Shown: positions 8,991-17,479 of the stretch, in pieces
How the letters are laid out: each line of letters opens with the position of its first letter
How positions within the stretch are numbered: the first letter of the stretch is position 1
Assembly (NCBI GenBank): GCA_026770585.1
Contig: MU646364.1
Location: forward strand, 401,759-421,986
DNA: 20,228 nt
DNA from: Baffinella frigidus
Taxonomy: Eukaryota; Cryptophyceae; Cryptomonadales; Baffinellaceae
Direction of reading: 5' to 3'
Position numbers and translations under genes: made by a program
The notes under the pieces: generated by a model
What the model saw: only the letters and a program-made list of their open reading frames with translations
Database searches by the model: none
What the model was told of the DNA's origin: nothing

Positions 8991-9013
8991 CCTAACGGAA
9001 ATAACGGCAGAAA

Positions 9014-9326
9014 GAGCTCGCTTGCATTCTTCAATTAATTCAACGCAACAATCAATTCCGAATAATCTCATCTGTCCTCTCGTGTCATGGCAGAGGAAAC
9101 TGCAGATCAATCATGATCAATAAACACCTCACGCTGCCCCTCGTGGCAGACCTTGCTTGCTACAGAACAAGAACAAGATCAAGACCATCAACGACGCCAC
9201 TCTAAAGGGCGAAAAAAGGGGCTCGATTCATCCTAAGTAGGTAGAATCGGTGAGCTCAGCCGTAGATTGTTCCTATTCCCTCAAGAGTGAGGTGGGCGTT
9301 GTCTTGTGTAACACACAGCACCAAAG
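9014..9326 (+). mobile_element. Dispersed element E, forward copy
   Basis: About 313 bp that reappears in reverse orientation at 16588-16914. Shared blocks include GAGCTCGCTTGC, CACCTCACGCTGCCCCTCGT, ACAGAACAAGAACA and CTCAGCCGTAGATTGTTCC. Identity looks to be around 80% with small indels. No ORF is shared, so it is probably a non-autonomous element or repeat. Confidence 0.8.
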
Positions 9327-9392
9327 CTTTCTCACTCTGCTGGCTCTCGTACAGTGGGGGAAACCTCTACATTTTCTTGGCTTGACATCTGA

Positions 9393-9513
9393 GGTATCCG
9401 TGGTTGGAGCTCCTATGAGCTTAACGATGGGATACCATATGGGCCTTCAGCCGACTTGTTTTATCCTGGTGTGTGTGTGTGAGCATGGGAGCGATGTCGC
9501 AATACCTTCACAC
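9393..9513 (+). repeat. Direct repeat R, copy 2
   Basis: Second copy of the repeat at 8583-8700 in the same orientation, about 810 bp downstream. The R-U-E order on the left and R-U on the right suggests a larger ancient tandem duplication of this whole block. Confidence 0.65.
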
Positions 9514-9537
9514 GCCCGATGAAAATACCCTTGAACC

Positions 9538-9787
9538 GGTTTCTGCCGCGAACCTCTGTACATGGGGGCTTGATGTGATCCGAAAGGAAACATGGACTTT
9601 CTACATAACCAGTTCCGGTGTCCGCCTATGTTGGGAGCTCGAAGAACCTCAAGGACCTAAAGGATTTCTGCCGCGATGCTGCTGCACCGGGGGGCCTGAT
9701 GTGATCCGAAAGAAAGCATGGCCTCTCTGCAGGATAAGTTAAGATGTCCGCCTGTGGTGGGAGTTAAAAGAACCTGAAGGACCTAAC
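9538..9787 (+). repeat. Dispersed repeat U, tandem pair of about 125-bp units
   Basis: Two adjacent units (about 9538-9663 and 9664-9787) both run TTTCTGCCGCGA, GATGTGATCCGAAAG, GTCCGCCT and GGACCTAA. They are diverged from each other, so this is not a recent duplication. Confidence 0.75.
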
Positions 9788-9974
9788 GCCTCACGCCAGC
9801 CTCTCACTCTGCCTGTGGCAGACAGAATGGCATCTCACCTTTCATCCACACAAGTGCACGTCAACCAATGCACGCTGTTAGCAGGGGGGGTCAGGAACGG
9901 GACGCTTGCGAGGGAAAGGCTTGATAAGGCCGGCACCGCACTGCATGCAGAATCAGTCTCAAATTTTCAGCGTA
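9788..9974. other. Non-coding spacer, nothing recognised
   Basis: It lies between the U tandem and the duplicated 3' end of the unrecognised membrane-protein gene. It includes a G-run near 9888 and no convincing ORF, repeat or RNA. Confidence 0.4.
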
Positions 9975-10118
9975 CATTTGTCACAGCCTAGCACTGCCCA
10001 TGCCACCAACACAGCCCGAGGCACCCAGCACCGCAGGCCGCCACACCAGCACCTGCGCCCTCCTCTCTCACCGCTCACGCCCCTCTACAGTAGTTACTCA
10101 CGCCTTGCGAGGGCCCCG
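9975..10118. repeat. 3' end of the membrane-protein gene, duplicated in inverted orientation at 17078-17236
   Basis: About 140 bp covering the last codons (RGPRKA and stop) and the 3' UTR of the gene at 10098-11552. The reverse-complement copy at 17078-17236 differs at only a few positions by eye. It is the best-preserved duplication in the window, so probably recent. Confidence 0.85.
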
Positions 10119-10699
10119 GATGGCGCGCTGCGACGCGTGGATCGCCACGCGCCTGCGCCCCAGCGACCGCCGCACGGCCGGGTGCCTCCCCACGGACGCG
10201 AGGCTCATCGGTCGTGCCTTCTCCTCATCCTGCTCCGGCTCCTCCTCCTTGATCTTCTGCCCCGAAGTGTCCATCCTCGCCTCCAGCCCACGCGCACGCT
10301 GGCACTCCTCCACGGCCCATCCCGGGAGGCCCATGCAGTTCTTTCCGGCGGTTCTATCCGCGGCAGTGTTGTAGTGAGGCGCGGTCTGTTGAGGGTTGAG
10401 GGTTTAGGGCTGAGGGTACAGTGTTGAGTGTTGAGTGTTGAGTGTTGAGTGTTGAGGACCTATGAGGGGGTAGGGGTTAAGGCTTAGCGTCCGCGGTCTG
10501 CAGAGACAGCGTCTTCTCTACTAGCCCCCATTGCCTGCAAGCCACGCCGTTTCGGGTTCAGGGTTCAGGGTTCAGGGGTTAGGAGTAGGTTTGAGGGGTT
10601 AGGTGTTGTTTGGGGTTGAGGGTTTAGGGTTTATGGTTTAGGATTTGGTGTTTGGAGTTAGGGTTCATAATTTAGGGTTGAGGGTTTAGGTTTGAAGGT

Positions 10700-10752
<53 letters not shown>

Positions 10753-11552
10753 GGCTGAGGGCTGAGGGTTGAGGGTTGAGGGCTGATGACTGAGGTCTGA
10801 GTGTTGAGGGTCCATACCTTGACCATGACATACTTGCCCAGCTGGCCCAGCATGTTGGGGGTGTCCCCGCCCAAGCACTGCTCTCCAGGCTGGCACTTCT
10901 TCTCCGCTGACGCCCATTCCGTAGCCCACGCGGGCAGCTCCTCCTCATCATCCGCCGCCCACCCATCCATGTCGTTGTCACTCTTCCCCGTTTGCACTGA
11001 GTTGAACGGATCATACCCCAAAAGTGCGACGCTCCCTCCGCGCGAGTTGCTCGCCTGGAAAACGCCCCTTCAGAACAGGGAACACACGCACCGCGCCAAC
11101 ACACAAAAAAGTAGCAGCCATGGCTGGGCTGGTGCGCCTTGCTGCGCCACACCAGTATACCGCCACCGCGCCCACAACGAGGGGCCAGCAGCCAGCCATT
11201 AGCAGCAGCCCGCAGGCTGCTTAGTAGGCTAGGCTGTCCAGGTGCAGAGTAGATGCACTCGTGAACCCCGCCTCGCCAGGCTCCATGGCAGCTGGCTCAT
11301 CTGGAGTCTGCGGTGCTACGGCCTCATCCACAAGTTCATTTTCGCGGGCCAGGCGCTCTAGCAGCTTGCAGCCCGGCCAGCCGCTTCCGCAGTCTGTCGC
11401 TGGGCTTCCCGGGGAGGGTCTCTCACCATGAGGGCGACGCATCCGAGCGCGCAGGTCGCAACAACAACGATGGAAGCCCACCCGGGTCCCGAGCTGCGGC
11501 GCCGCGGGAGCGCCGCCACGGGGGCAGTCCCGTACGAGTGCGCCGCAACCAT
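10098..11552 (-). CDS. Unrecognised single-pass membrane protein with acidic Cys-containing domain
   Basis: Firm exons: 11552-11427, 11054-10818 and 10385-10098. All join at phase 0 to a 216-aa product ending in TGA. Residues about 17-42 are a basic RRR patch then a hydrophobic helix (GWASIVVVATCALGCVALM), a signal-anchor pattern. Next come a segment starting ASNSRGGSVALLGYDPFNSV, an acidic stretch (DDEEELPAWATEWAS), four Cys (KKCQPGEQC, KNCMGLPGWAVEEC), a Glu-rich linker and a very basic C-terminus (RRSLGRRRVAIHAS). No family recognised. The 5' part is uncertain. A 45-nt exon at 11364-11320 (LLERLARENELVDEA) would also fit in phase. Alternatively, a separate start at 11199 gives MAGCWPLVVGAVA with a donor at GTATAC, like a short signal peptide. 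Intron 10386-10817 is a heptamer-like array. The gene is divergent from the C2 gene. Confidence 0.62.
10386..10817 (-). repeat. TTGAGGG-type heptamer array in an intron
   Basis: The plus strand reads TTGAGGG/TTTAGGG; the transcript reads CCCTCAA. A homogeneous run of about nine TTGAGGG units covers about 10692-10754. An island at 10485-10550 contains CAGACCGCGGACGC in sense, resembling the true acceptor junction CAG/ACCGCGCC at 10385. Confidence 0.8.
11221..11320 (-). other. Possible alternative 3' coding end, or intron 5' part duplicated elsewhere
   Basis: In the frame of LLERLARENELVDEA the sequence stays open past the GTAGCA donor and ends FTSASTLHLDSLAY then TAA. If unspliced, a short isoform of about 104 aa would result. 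A diverged copy of about 11235-11320 lies at 17480-17565, and the match begins almost exactly at the GTAGCA donor. Confidence 0.4.
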
Positions 11553-11738
11553 TGCGGCGCTTCAGGACGCGAGTAGACTAAACGTTAAGTCACGGAACGT
11601 CAAACGTTGACAAATCAAAGTTGCCGGCAGGTTGACTTTCAGTGCGGGACCATTTTCCGCACGGCCTCGCTTGGGATCCTCAGCGGGAATCCTAGTCAGG
11701 GGGCGAAGGTGGTCGATTTCGGACGGACCGGCGGCGGG
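11553..11738. promoter_or_regulatory. Shared divergent promoter region, 186 bp
   Basis: It separates the start codons of the minus-strand membrane-protein gene (11552) and the plus-strand C2 gene (11739). It contains AACGTTAAGT and AAACGTTGACAAATC, two near-copies of an ACGTTRA motif that could be binding sites; this is inference. There is no clear TATA box. Confidence 0.55.
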
Positions 11739-14700
11739 ATGGTGCGGAGCACAGCCGTGCAGCGATGCCTGCTGGTGGTGGTGGTACTCGCAGCGTGCCT
11801 CCTCCAGGCAGCGGGTTCCGGGGGGCAAATCGTCGATGAGGAGATGACGGAGGAGCAGATCAACTACTACCGGACCGTGCTCGAGACCTATGACACGAAC
11901 CACGACGGTCTCATTTCCATGGATGAGAACCTTGAGCAGGACAAGATCATTGCGGAAGAGTCTGGGAAGCCGTTCGACGAGGTTCAGCCCCGCAAGCCAG
12001 CTTGCACAACCCCCGCCGTTCCTTCCTCGCAACTCTCACCCCGCCACTCCTGCATGCTCTAGTTCTCACGAAATTTGAATTTGCACCACGCTGCTGCCTG
12101 CTCAGCCAGCTGTGGGAAAGAGTCTGAGTGGTTGTCTGTCTGTGTGCCTGCAGTACCAATCTCGGATCTCCTTCGAGCAATCAGACTCGAACAAAGACGG
12201 CTTCGTGTCGCTGGAGGAGATGACGGAGCCGCGGCCACCCGAGGAGAAGTGCAAGCAGCTGTACGGGGAGCACGCGGAGTATGACGGGATGAAGAGCTGC
12301 CGATGCGTGAAGGGATACACAGCCGACATCAACGGGACGTGCATTCAGGGGAGCGACGACGTGTGCACCAAGCAGTTTGGAGCGCTGTCAACGTTCGACG
12401 GGACCAACAACTGCCAGTGCCGGAACGGGTCGATCCCGGACGTGAACGGCACGTGCATTGAGGGCACCAACGCGGCGTGCCAGGAGCAGTTTGGAGAGAA
12501 CGCGATCTTCAGTGATGGCAACAGCACCTGCGTGTGCAAGAAGGGCTCCGTGCCCGACACCAACGGCACGTGCGTGCTCGCGAGCAACGATCTGTGCCAG
12601 GAGTGGTTCGGGCCCAACACTGTCTTCGACGACGAGAACAGCTGCGTGTGCCGCAAGGGCTTCGTCTACGCTGACGGCGAGTGCTTCAGGTCGCTCCTCC
12701 CCCCCGCGTGCCACCAAAACCCCGTAGCAGCTTGAATCGGGTTTTCCAATCGGGATTCCCCCAACGAGGCCCACTTTGTTTTGTACCAGCCATCTATTCA
12801 CCTTTCTAGGAAAACTCTAGCTCACTGGAGATGTCCTACCGCAGGATCCCTAAGGAATGAATATCCTAAGATCCCAGACTCGAAATAAGCTGTGTCGGGT
12901 TGCTGGTGGTGCCTTTTGCAGCGCTCAATAGTGCCGTGGCTCCTCGCGAAAATCTTGCCACACACCGCGTTAGCTACTGCTGCCGACGTCTGAGATTTAT
13001 GAAAGTTGGTGGTGGTGAAAGTTGGTGGTGGTGGGGGTTGGTGGTGGTTTAGGGTCAGATCGAAAGGTTTAGGGTCAGATCGATAGTTTAGTGACTCATG
13101 TAGAGGCGTTGAGTGTTGGGTCTGATCTCGGGGGGTTGCGTGTTGTGGCTGATCTCGAGGGGTTGGGTCGTGGGGCTGATCTGGAAGGGTGTTGGGTTTG
13201 CTGGTATCGAAGGGGTCTGGTTTTGTTTCTGACCTCGAGGGGTTGGGGGTGTCAGGGGGAGCAACAAGATCTGCGGATCGATCATCGCGGGGTCGCGCTT
13301 CAACGGGAACAACAACTGCAAGTGCCGAAAGGGCTACGAGGTCGACGAGGCCCGCGGTAAACCCTGCACCCTCAATCCTGAAACTTAAACCCTGAACCCT
13401 GAACCCTGAACCCGAAACCCGAAATACTAAACCCTAGACCCTAGACCGTAGACCCTGAGCCCTAAAACTTAAACTCCGCACCCTCAACCCTCAACCCCAA
13501 CCCTCAACCCTTAACCCTAAACCCCCACACCCTAGACCCTAAACCCTAAACCCTAAACCGAAACGGTTCGAGGTCAACGAGGCCCGCGGTAAACCCTAAA
13601 CCCTGAAACCTGAACCCTAAACCGTGAACCCTAAACCGTGAACCGTGAACCCGAAACCCGAAACCGGAAACCTGAAAACCGAAACCCGAAACCCGAAACC
13701 CGAAACCCGAAACCCGAAACCCGAAACCCGAAACCCTAACCCCTAAACCCTAACTCCTAAACCCTGAACCCGATACCCTCACCACGATACCCTAAACCCA
13801 CACCCCAACCCCTACACCCCAACCCCTACACCCGAACCCCTCAACCCCATCCTCTAAACCCCAACCCCTCAACCCGATAACCTAAACCCTAAACCCTAAA
13901 CCCAACCCCCAACCCCTACACCCCAACCCCTAATCCCCAACCCCTCAACCCGATACCCTCAACCCTAAACCCTCAACCCTCAACCCTAAACCCTAAACCC
14001 TAATCCCTAAACTCCAAACCCCAGACCCTAAAGCCTGAACCCCAAACCAGGCATGTGCGTGCGGATCGATCCAGCGAAGTCGAGCGAGCACGTGAAGCCG
14101 CTGTACAAGGAGGGGACGGTGACGGTGACCGTGGTGGAGGCAAAGCACTTGCCGAAGATGGACAAGCACACCAAGTGTGACCCGTACGTGACGTTGATGC
14201 TCGGCGGGATGGCTAAGAAGACCCACGTGGTCTCACCCCCCTCTCGAGACCTGTGTGATGGTGTACATGTATTATCTGAGCAGTGTTTTATCGTGTATTG
14301 TCTGCGCAGGATCTAGAGGTGCGGCCGAGGCTATGTCTACCATTAGGCATACCCTGCGTGGGGGTGCATACATGGCGTCGGGGATCTTCCCACACCTCGT
14401 TTTCGCTTGCTCGTCTCGTCTGCTCTGCTTGGAAAGTCCTAGCGGCAACATGGCACAAATTGGCCGAGGCGAAGTCGAACTCAGCATTTTTTCAGGTCCA
14501 AAAAGGGTTTGAAGGGGGGTAAACCCGCACCTATTCGAAATTACTGTAGAAATCCAAGTTGAGACGTTTGCAAGTTGGAACGTCGATTGGGCCAATTTTT
14601 ACCACATCTACCGCGTGCGTGGGCCTGGAGCACTATCCTGCCACGCACACGTCAGCGGGATGGCACGTGGCCAGTAGTGACAGCAAGCACGGTGAAAGCG

Positions 14701-16315
14701 AGGCCGCAAGACTCAGCTGCAGTGCGCCCCCCGCGCGGCAGTGCGAGCCACACGGGCGCTCGTTTTTTGGGGGGGAGGTGGTGATGTTTTTGACATTGGG
14801 CTCCGGGGTGGAAAGAGGTGGTCCTGGTAGCTCAGGCTTGCCAGGAATGCGAGGCGAAGGGGGATCCTGTGGGTAGAGCCTGTCAGCGCGTGATGTGTGG
14901 CAGGTGCTGCTGAATTTTCAGGTGGTGATGTATGTATGTGTGTAGAGCTGGTGGTAGCAGGCTCAGGAGGGGTTAAGATGCTGCCGGTAGTCTCAAGGAT
15001 TGGTGCCATGGAAGGTTCAGGAGTGGTGGAGGTGGTGGAGGCGGGCGTGGCACCAGTGGGGGTGAAAAGAAGGCGTGGGGTTGACGAGAGGTGGCGGGGA
15101 CAGGTGAAGAAAACGTACCGGCCGAACTGGGACGAGACGTTTGTGATGAGCTACAACGCTTCTGGCGAGCAGCCCACGGACCTGCTTATTGAGGTGCCCA
15201 AATCTTCAACCCGAAATTCTAAACCCTAAAACCCTAAGCCCTGAACTCCAAACCCTAAAACCCTCTAACCCTAAATTCTAGACCCTGAAACCATCAACCA
15301 TCAACCATAGACCTTAGACCATAGACCATAGACCCTACACCCTACACCCTACACCCTACACCCTACACCCTACACCCTGCACCCTACACCCTACACCCTA
15401 CACCCTGGACCCCAAAACCCCAAACCCCAAACCCAAATTCTCCAACCCAACCCAAATCTCTTTAGGGCTGCGTGCCTATGCCCCGTGTTTCTTGTGCGTG
15501 CCCAGCATTTGCACAGGTCGCGGCCAGCCGTGGCTCTCGTCTGCCCCACGCTGATTGCAATCGGCTCTGCTGGCCAGGCGCTCGTTGAACTCAGCCAGGG
15601 TGGTCGTTTCTTTCCCGCACGAGACTCGCCCGACGATCATCTCACCCCGAGGAGCCTTCAATTGCACTATTTGCTCCCAAGGAGTAGTTGATGTAAGTAC
15701 CCGCTCCTTTAATTTAATTTCTCGCTTCCATAGGGACTCGGATCTTTTCCTTCAGGAATGAGAGGTCCGGTTCCCTATGTGCGGAGAGCATTTAAATCAA
15801 ATGCTCGCCACGAGTACATCCCGCAGGTTTTGCTGACGCGTGTGCGGAGTGTGTCTCCAGGGCATGCCCAGTACTAACGTATCTGTTGCCTCGGGACGCA
15901 CCCGTACTAATCTAGGACGCGCCAGTAGTGAGGCGGCGGCCTTTTTGCTGACGATTCGGGGGACTGTCAGGTGTGGGATTGGGACAAGATGGGCAAGGAG
16001 TTCATCGGGCGCGTGGAGGTGTCTCTCTTCGATCTGCTCGAAGACGAGGTCTCGGGGTGGGTCGACATCCACGCAGGAGACGGGGCGTTGATGCGCGGGC
16101 ACGACAAGAACATCTCCTCGATCCACCTGCAGGTGACGTACTCGGAGGGGCTGCCGTATGTGCCCTTCTGGGAGCCGATCCTGGAGGAGAAGCCCGAGTG
16201 GGTGCTCGAGGCCGCGCGCGTTGCCGCGGGCCTGTGGGCGCTCTGGGGCGTCGTCCTCTTCTTCGTCTTCAACCGCGGGGCCAAGGACCCAGAGGACAAG
16301 CCTAAGACCGAGTGA
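11739..16315 (+). CDS. EF-hand / Cys-rich EGF-like repeat / C2 domain membrane protein, six exons, 497 aa
   Basis: Exons: 11739-11981, 12154-12689, 13256-13356, 14051-14229, 15104-15193 and 15971-16315; all phases agree. Residues 1-27 form a signal peptide (CLLVVVVLAACLLQAAG), which is why this ATG is chosen over the in-frame one at 11607. Two EF-hand loops follow: 52-63 (DTNHDGLISMDE) and 92-103 (DSNKDGFVSLEE), both with full calcium ligands. Residues 114-296 hold five repeats C-x14-16-C-x-C-x10-12-C separated by C-x7-C, several with NGT or NST glycosylation sequons. Residues about 315-445 are a C2 domain with ligands in MDKHTKCDPYV and VWDWDKMGKEF. A helix at about 467-484 (VAAGLWALWGVVLFFVFN) and a 13-residue charged tail end the protein. 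The three C2 exons rejoin to canonical spacing (KKTHV-VKKTYRPNWDE; LLIE-VWDWD). Predicted role: calcium-dependent luminal or surface protein. The partner and process are unknown. Confidence 0.88.
13018..13255 (+). repeat. Short GTTGG / CTGATCTCGAGGGG repeats in C2-gene intron 2
   Basis: It begins with GTTGGTGGTGGTG repeats and two copies of GGTTTAGGGTCAGATCGA. At least four units containing CTGATCTCGAGGGGTTGGG-like sequence then run up to the acceptor TGTCAG. It is G-rich in sense, unlike the downstream introns, and leaves an acceptor with no pyrimidine tract. Confidence 0.65.
13357..14050 (+). repeat. CCCTAAA-type array filling C2-gene intron 3
   Basis: The intron starts directly with GTAAACCCT and is nearly all heptamer to its CCAG acceptor. 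Sub-blocks are locally uniform: CCCGAAA about 13650-13733, CCCCAACCCCTACA about 13800-13930, CCCTAAA around 13880 and 13985. The transcript strand is C-rich. Confidence 0.88.
13565..13595 (+). repeat. Copy of C2-gene exon-3 end plus donor inside intron 3
   Basis: CGAGGTCAACGAGGCCCGCG followed by GTAAACCCT matches the exon-3 end and donor at 13337-13365 with one mismatch. There is no acceptor upstream, so it is a copy, not a likely exon. Confidence 0.85.
14230..15103 (+). other. C2-gene intron 4, unique sequence
   Basis: Donor GTCTCA and acceptor GACAG. The donor is placed after GTG so that the C2 strand reads KKTHVVKKTYRP; placing it three bases earlier gives the same protein because GTG occurs at both sites. 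It has no heptamers. It contains a GGTGGTGGAGG-rich part near 15020-15050. No coding use is seen. Confidence 0.6.
15194..15970 (+). repeat. C2-gene intron 5 with CCCTACA array
   Basis: The first 260 bp are heptamers. A homogeneous CCCTACA run of about 11-12 units covers about 15329-15408, then CCCCAAA variants. The remaining roughly 500 bp is unique sequence with a small palindrome (AGCATTTAAATCAAATGCT, 15788-15806). TACTAAC and CTGACGA are branch-point candidates before the CTGTCAG acceptor. Confidence 0.75.
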
Positions 16316-16366
16316 TGCTGTGTTGTTCAATTCTTGGGGCACGTGGGACAGGTATATCTGGGCTGT

Positions 16367-16372
16367 AATAAA
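16367..16372 (+). promoter_or_regulatory. Candidate polyadenylation signal of the C2 gene
   Basis: AATAAA lies 52 nt after the stop codon and overlaps TGTAA, the motif typical of green algae. Either could direct 3' processing. Confidence 0.4.
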
Positions 16373-16439
16373 CCAGAACTCGTCAAGCTTCACCTGGGGC
16401 CACGAGATGTGCACGGGCTGTGCGGGGCACTGGCCATCT

Positions 16440-16560
16440 AGGTTCTTTAATTCATTTAGGTTTCCGAAAGTTCTGCACCGTTGGTCCTTTAGGTTCTTCC
16501 AGTTCCCAACATAGGCGGACACTGGAACTTGTCCTGCAGAAAAGCCATGCGTTGGAACCT
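16440..16560 (-). repeat. Dispersed repeat U, reverse copy
   Basis: Read on the minus strand it runs GCATGGCTTTTCTGCAGGAC, GTCCGCCTATGTTGGGAACT and GAACCTAAAGGACC. In that reading it lies just downstream of the reverse E copy, as U does on the left side. Confidence 0.75.
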
Positions 16561-16587
16561 TGATGCAAATCCCCCGATTTTGGTGGT

Positions 16588-16914
16588 GCTTTGGTGCTGT
16601 GTATGACACAAGACCACGCCCACCTCACTCTTGAGGAGATGGGAACAATCTACGGCTGAGCTCCCCGATCCTTCCTACTTAGGCTGGAACGAGTCTCCTT
16701 TTCTCGCCCCGTAGATCGGCTTCGTTGATGGTCGTGTTCTTGTTCTGTAGCGAGCTAGGTCTGCCACGAGGGGCAGCGTGAGGTGTTTATTGGTAATGAT
16801 TGATCTGAGTTTTCCTCTGCAATGAGTCGAGAGGAGAAATGAGATCGTTCGGAATTGGTTGGTGTGTTGAATTGATTGAAGAGGAATTGATTGAAGAGGG
16901 CAAGCGAGCTCTGT
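16588..16914 (-). mobile_element. Dispersed element E, reverse copy
   Basis: Reverse-complement homologue of 9014-9326. It contains an extra tandem duplication of AATTGATTGAAGAGG near 16868-16896 that the other copy lacks. No ORF. Confidence 0.8.
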
Positions 16915-16966
16915 GTGGATATCTAGGCTCTAAGGGCATCTAAGGACGCATAAGGTTATGAGGACG
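16915..16966. repeat. Dispersed repeat matching the 5' end of RMD1 intron 2
   Basis: TGTGGATATCTAGGCTC to AAGGTTATGAGGAC corresponds to 19040-19087 (TGTGGGTATCTGGGCTAAGG to AAGGTTATGAGGAC). In the RMD1 gene the GTCCTCATAACC end is the 5' splice site of intron 2. Here it is intergenic. Confidence 0.7.
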
Positions 16967-17077
16967 TCGGCGTAGATTCACTTAGGCCTCCAAAGTACAT
17001 TCACTTAGGCCTTCTAAGTAGAGAGAGTTGACTGGTAACTACGAGCCTTCTAAGGCCGGCTCGATCTCTCGAGCGAC

Positions 17078-17236
17078 CCGGGGCCCTCGCAAGGCGTGAG
17101 TAACTACTGTAGAGGGGCGTGGGCGGTGAGAGAGGAGGGCGCAGGTGCTGGTGTGGCGGCCTGCGGTGCTGGGTGCCTCGGGCTGTGTTGGCGGCATGGG
17201 CAGTGCTAGGCTGTGACAAATGTACGCTGAAATGTA
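17078..17236. pseudogene. Inverted duplicate of the 3' end of the gene at 10098-11552
   Basis: On the plus strand it encodes the last residues (GPRKA, stop) and continues through the 3' UTR up to TGTACGCTGAAA. It diverges sharply on both sides. It is a fragment without the rest of the gene. Confidence 0.85.
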
Positions 17237-17335
17237 CGCCCCCCCCCGGGACCCTGCAGTGGGCCTGCGCCTAGAGGGCCCCATGATGGTCCTGGTGGTG
17301 GTGGTTGGGGGTTCTTATGAGATAAGTACCCGTGT
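17228..17335. mobile_element. Palindromic GGTACC element, diverged third copy
   Basis: It aligns in reverse with 6032-6152: a C-run, GGACCCTGCAGTGGGCCTG, GGGCCCCATGATGGTCCT, then TTCTTATGAG and GTACC. The arms have decayed more than in the left-hand copies. Confidence 0.55.
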
Positions 17336-17479
17336 ACCTCGACTGTCGCTGACGCAACGTATCCCCTGTTATTCAGAGGTTACTCGCGAGTAAGGAAATA
17401 CACCATCAGCAGGTCTAGGCTTCGACGCAAAGACCTACCGTAGGGTCCTAGGATGCTGTGTCTCTGTACTGACGAGTAA

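Noticed and set aside
10658-11152. 164-codon open frame with PSTLNPQ repeats
   Set aside because: The repeat part is just translated heptamer array. The start lies in another frame of the exon at 11054-10818.
11607-11738. Upstream in-frame ATG for the C2 protein
   Set aside because: Starting at 11607 would bury the signal peptide 44 residues inside; 11739 places it at the N-terminus. The upstream ATG could at most be a minor start.
13256-13262. Acceptor at GGGGAG/CAAC for C2-gene exon 3
   Set aside because: Phase allows it, but the TGTCAG acceptor six bases upstream is a better site and restores the C-x7-C linker seen between all the other repeats.
14897-15229. 110-codon plus-strand frame starting MAGAAEFSGGDV
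   Set aside because: Only its last part (exon 5, VKKTYRPNWDE) is C2 sequence. The rest is intron 4 read through.
15797-16609. 270-codon open frame on the minus strand
   Set aside because: It is antisense to C2-gene exon 6, whose plus-strand frame encodes a clear C2 domain end and membrane anchor. The long antisense frame is a GC/codon-bias shadow.
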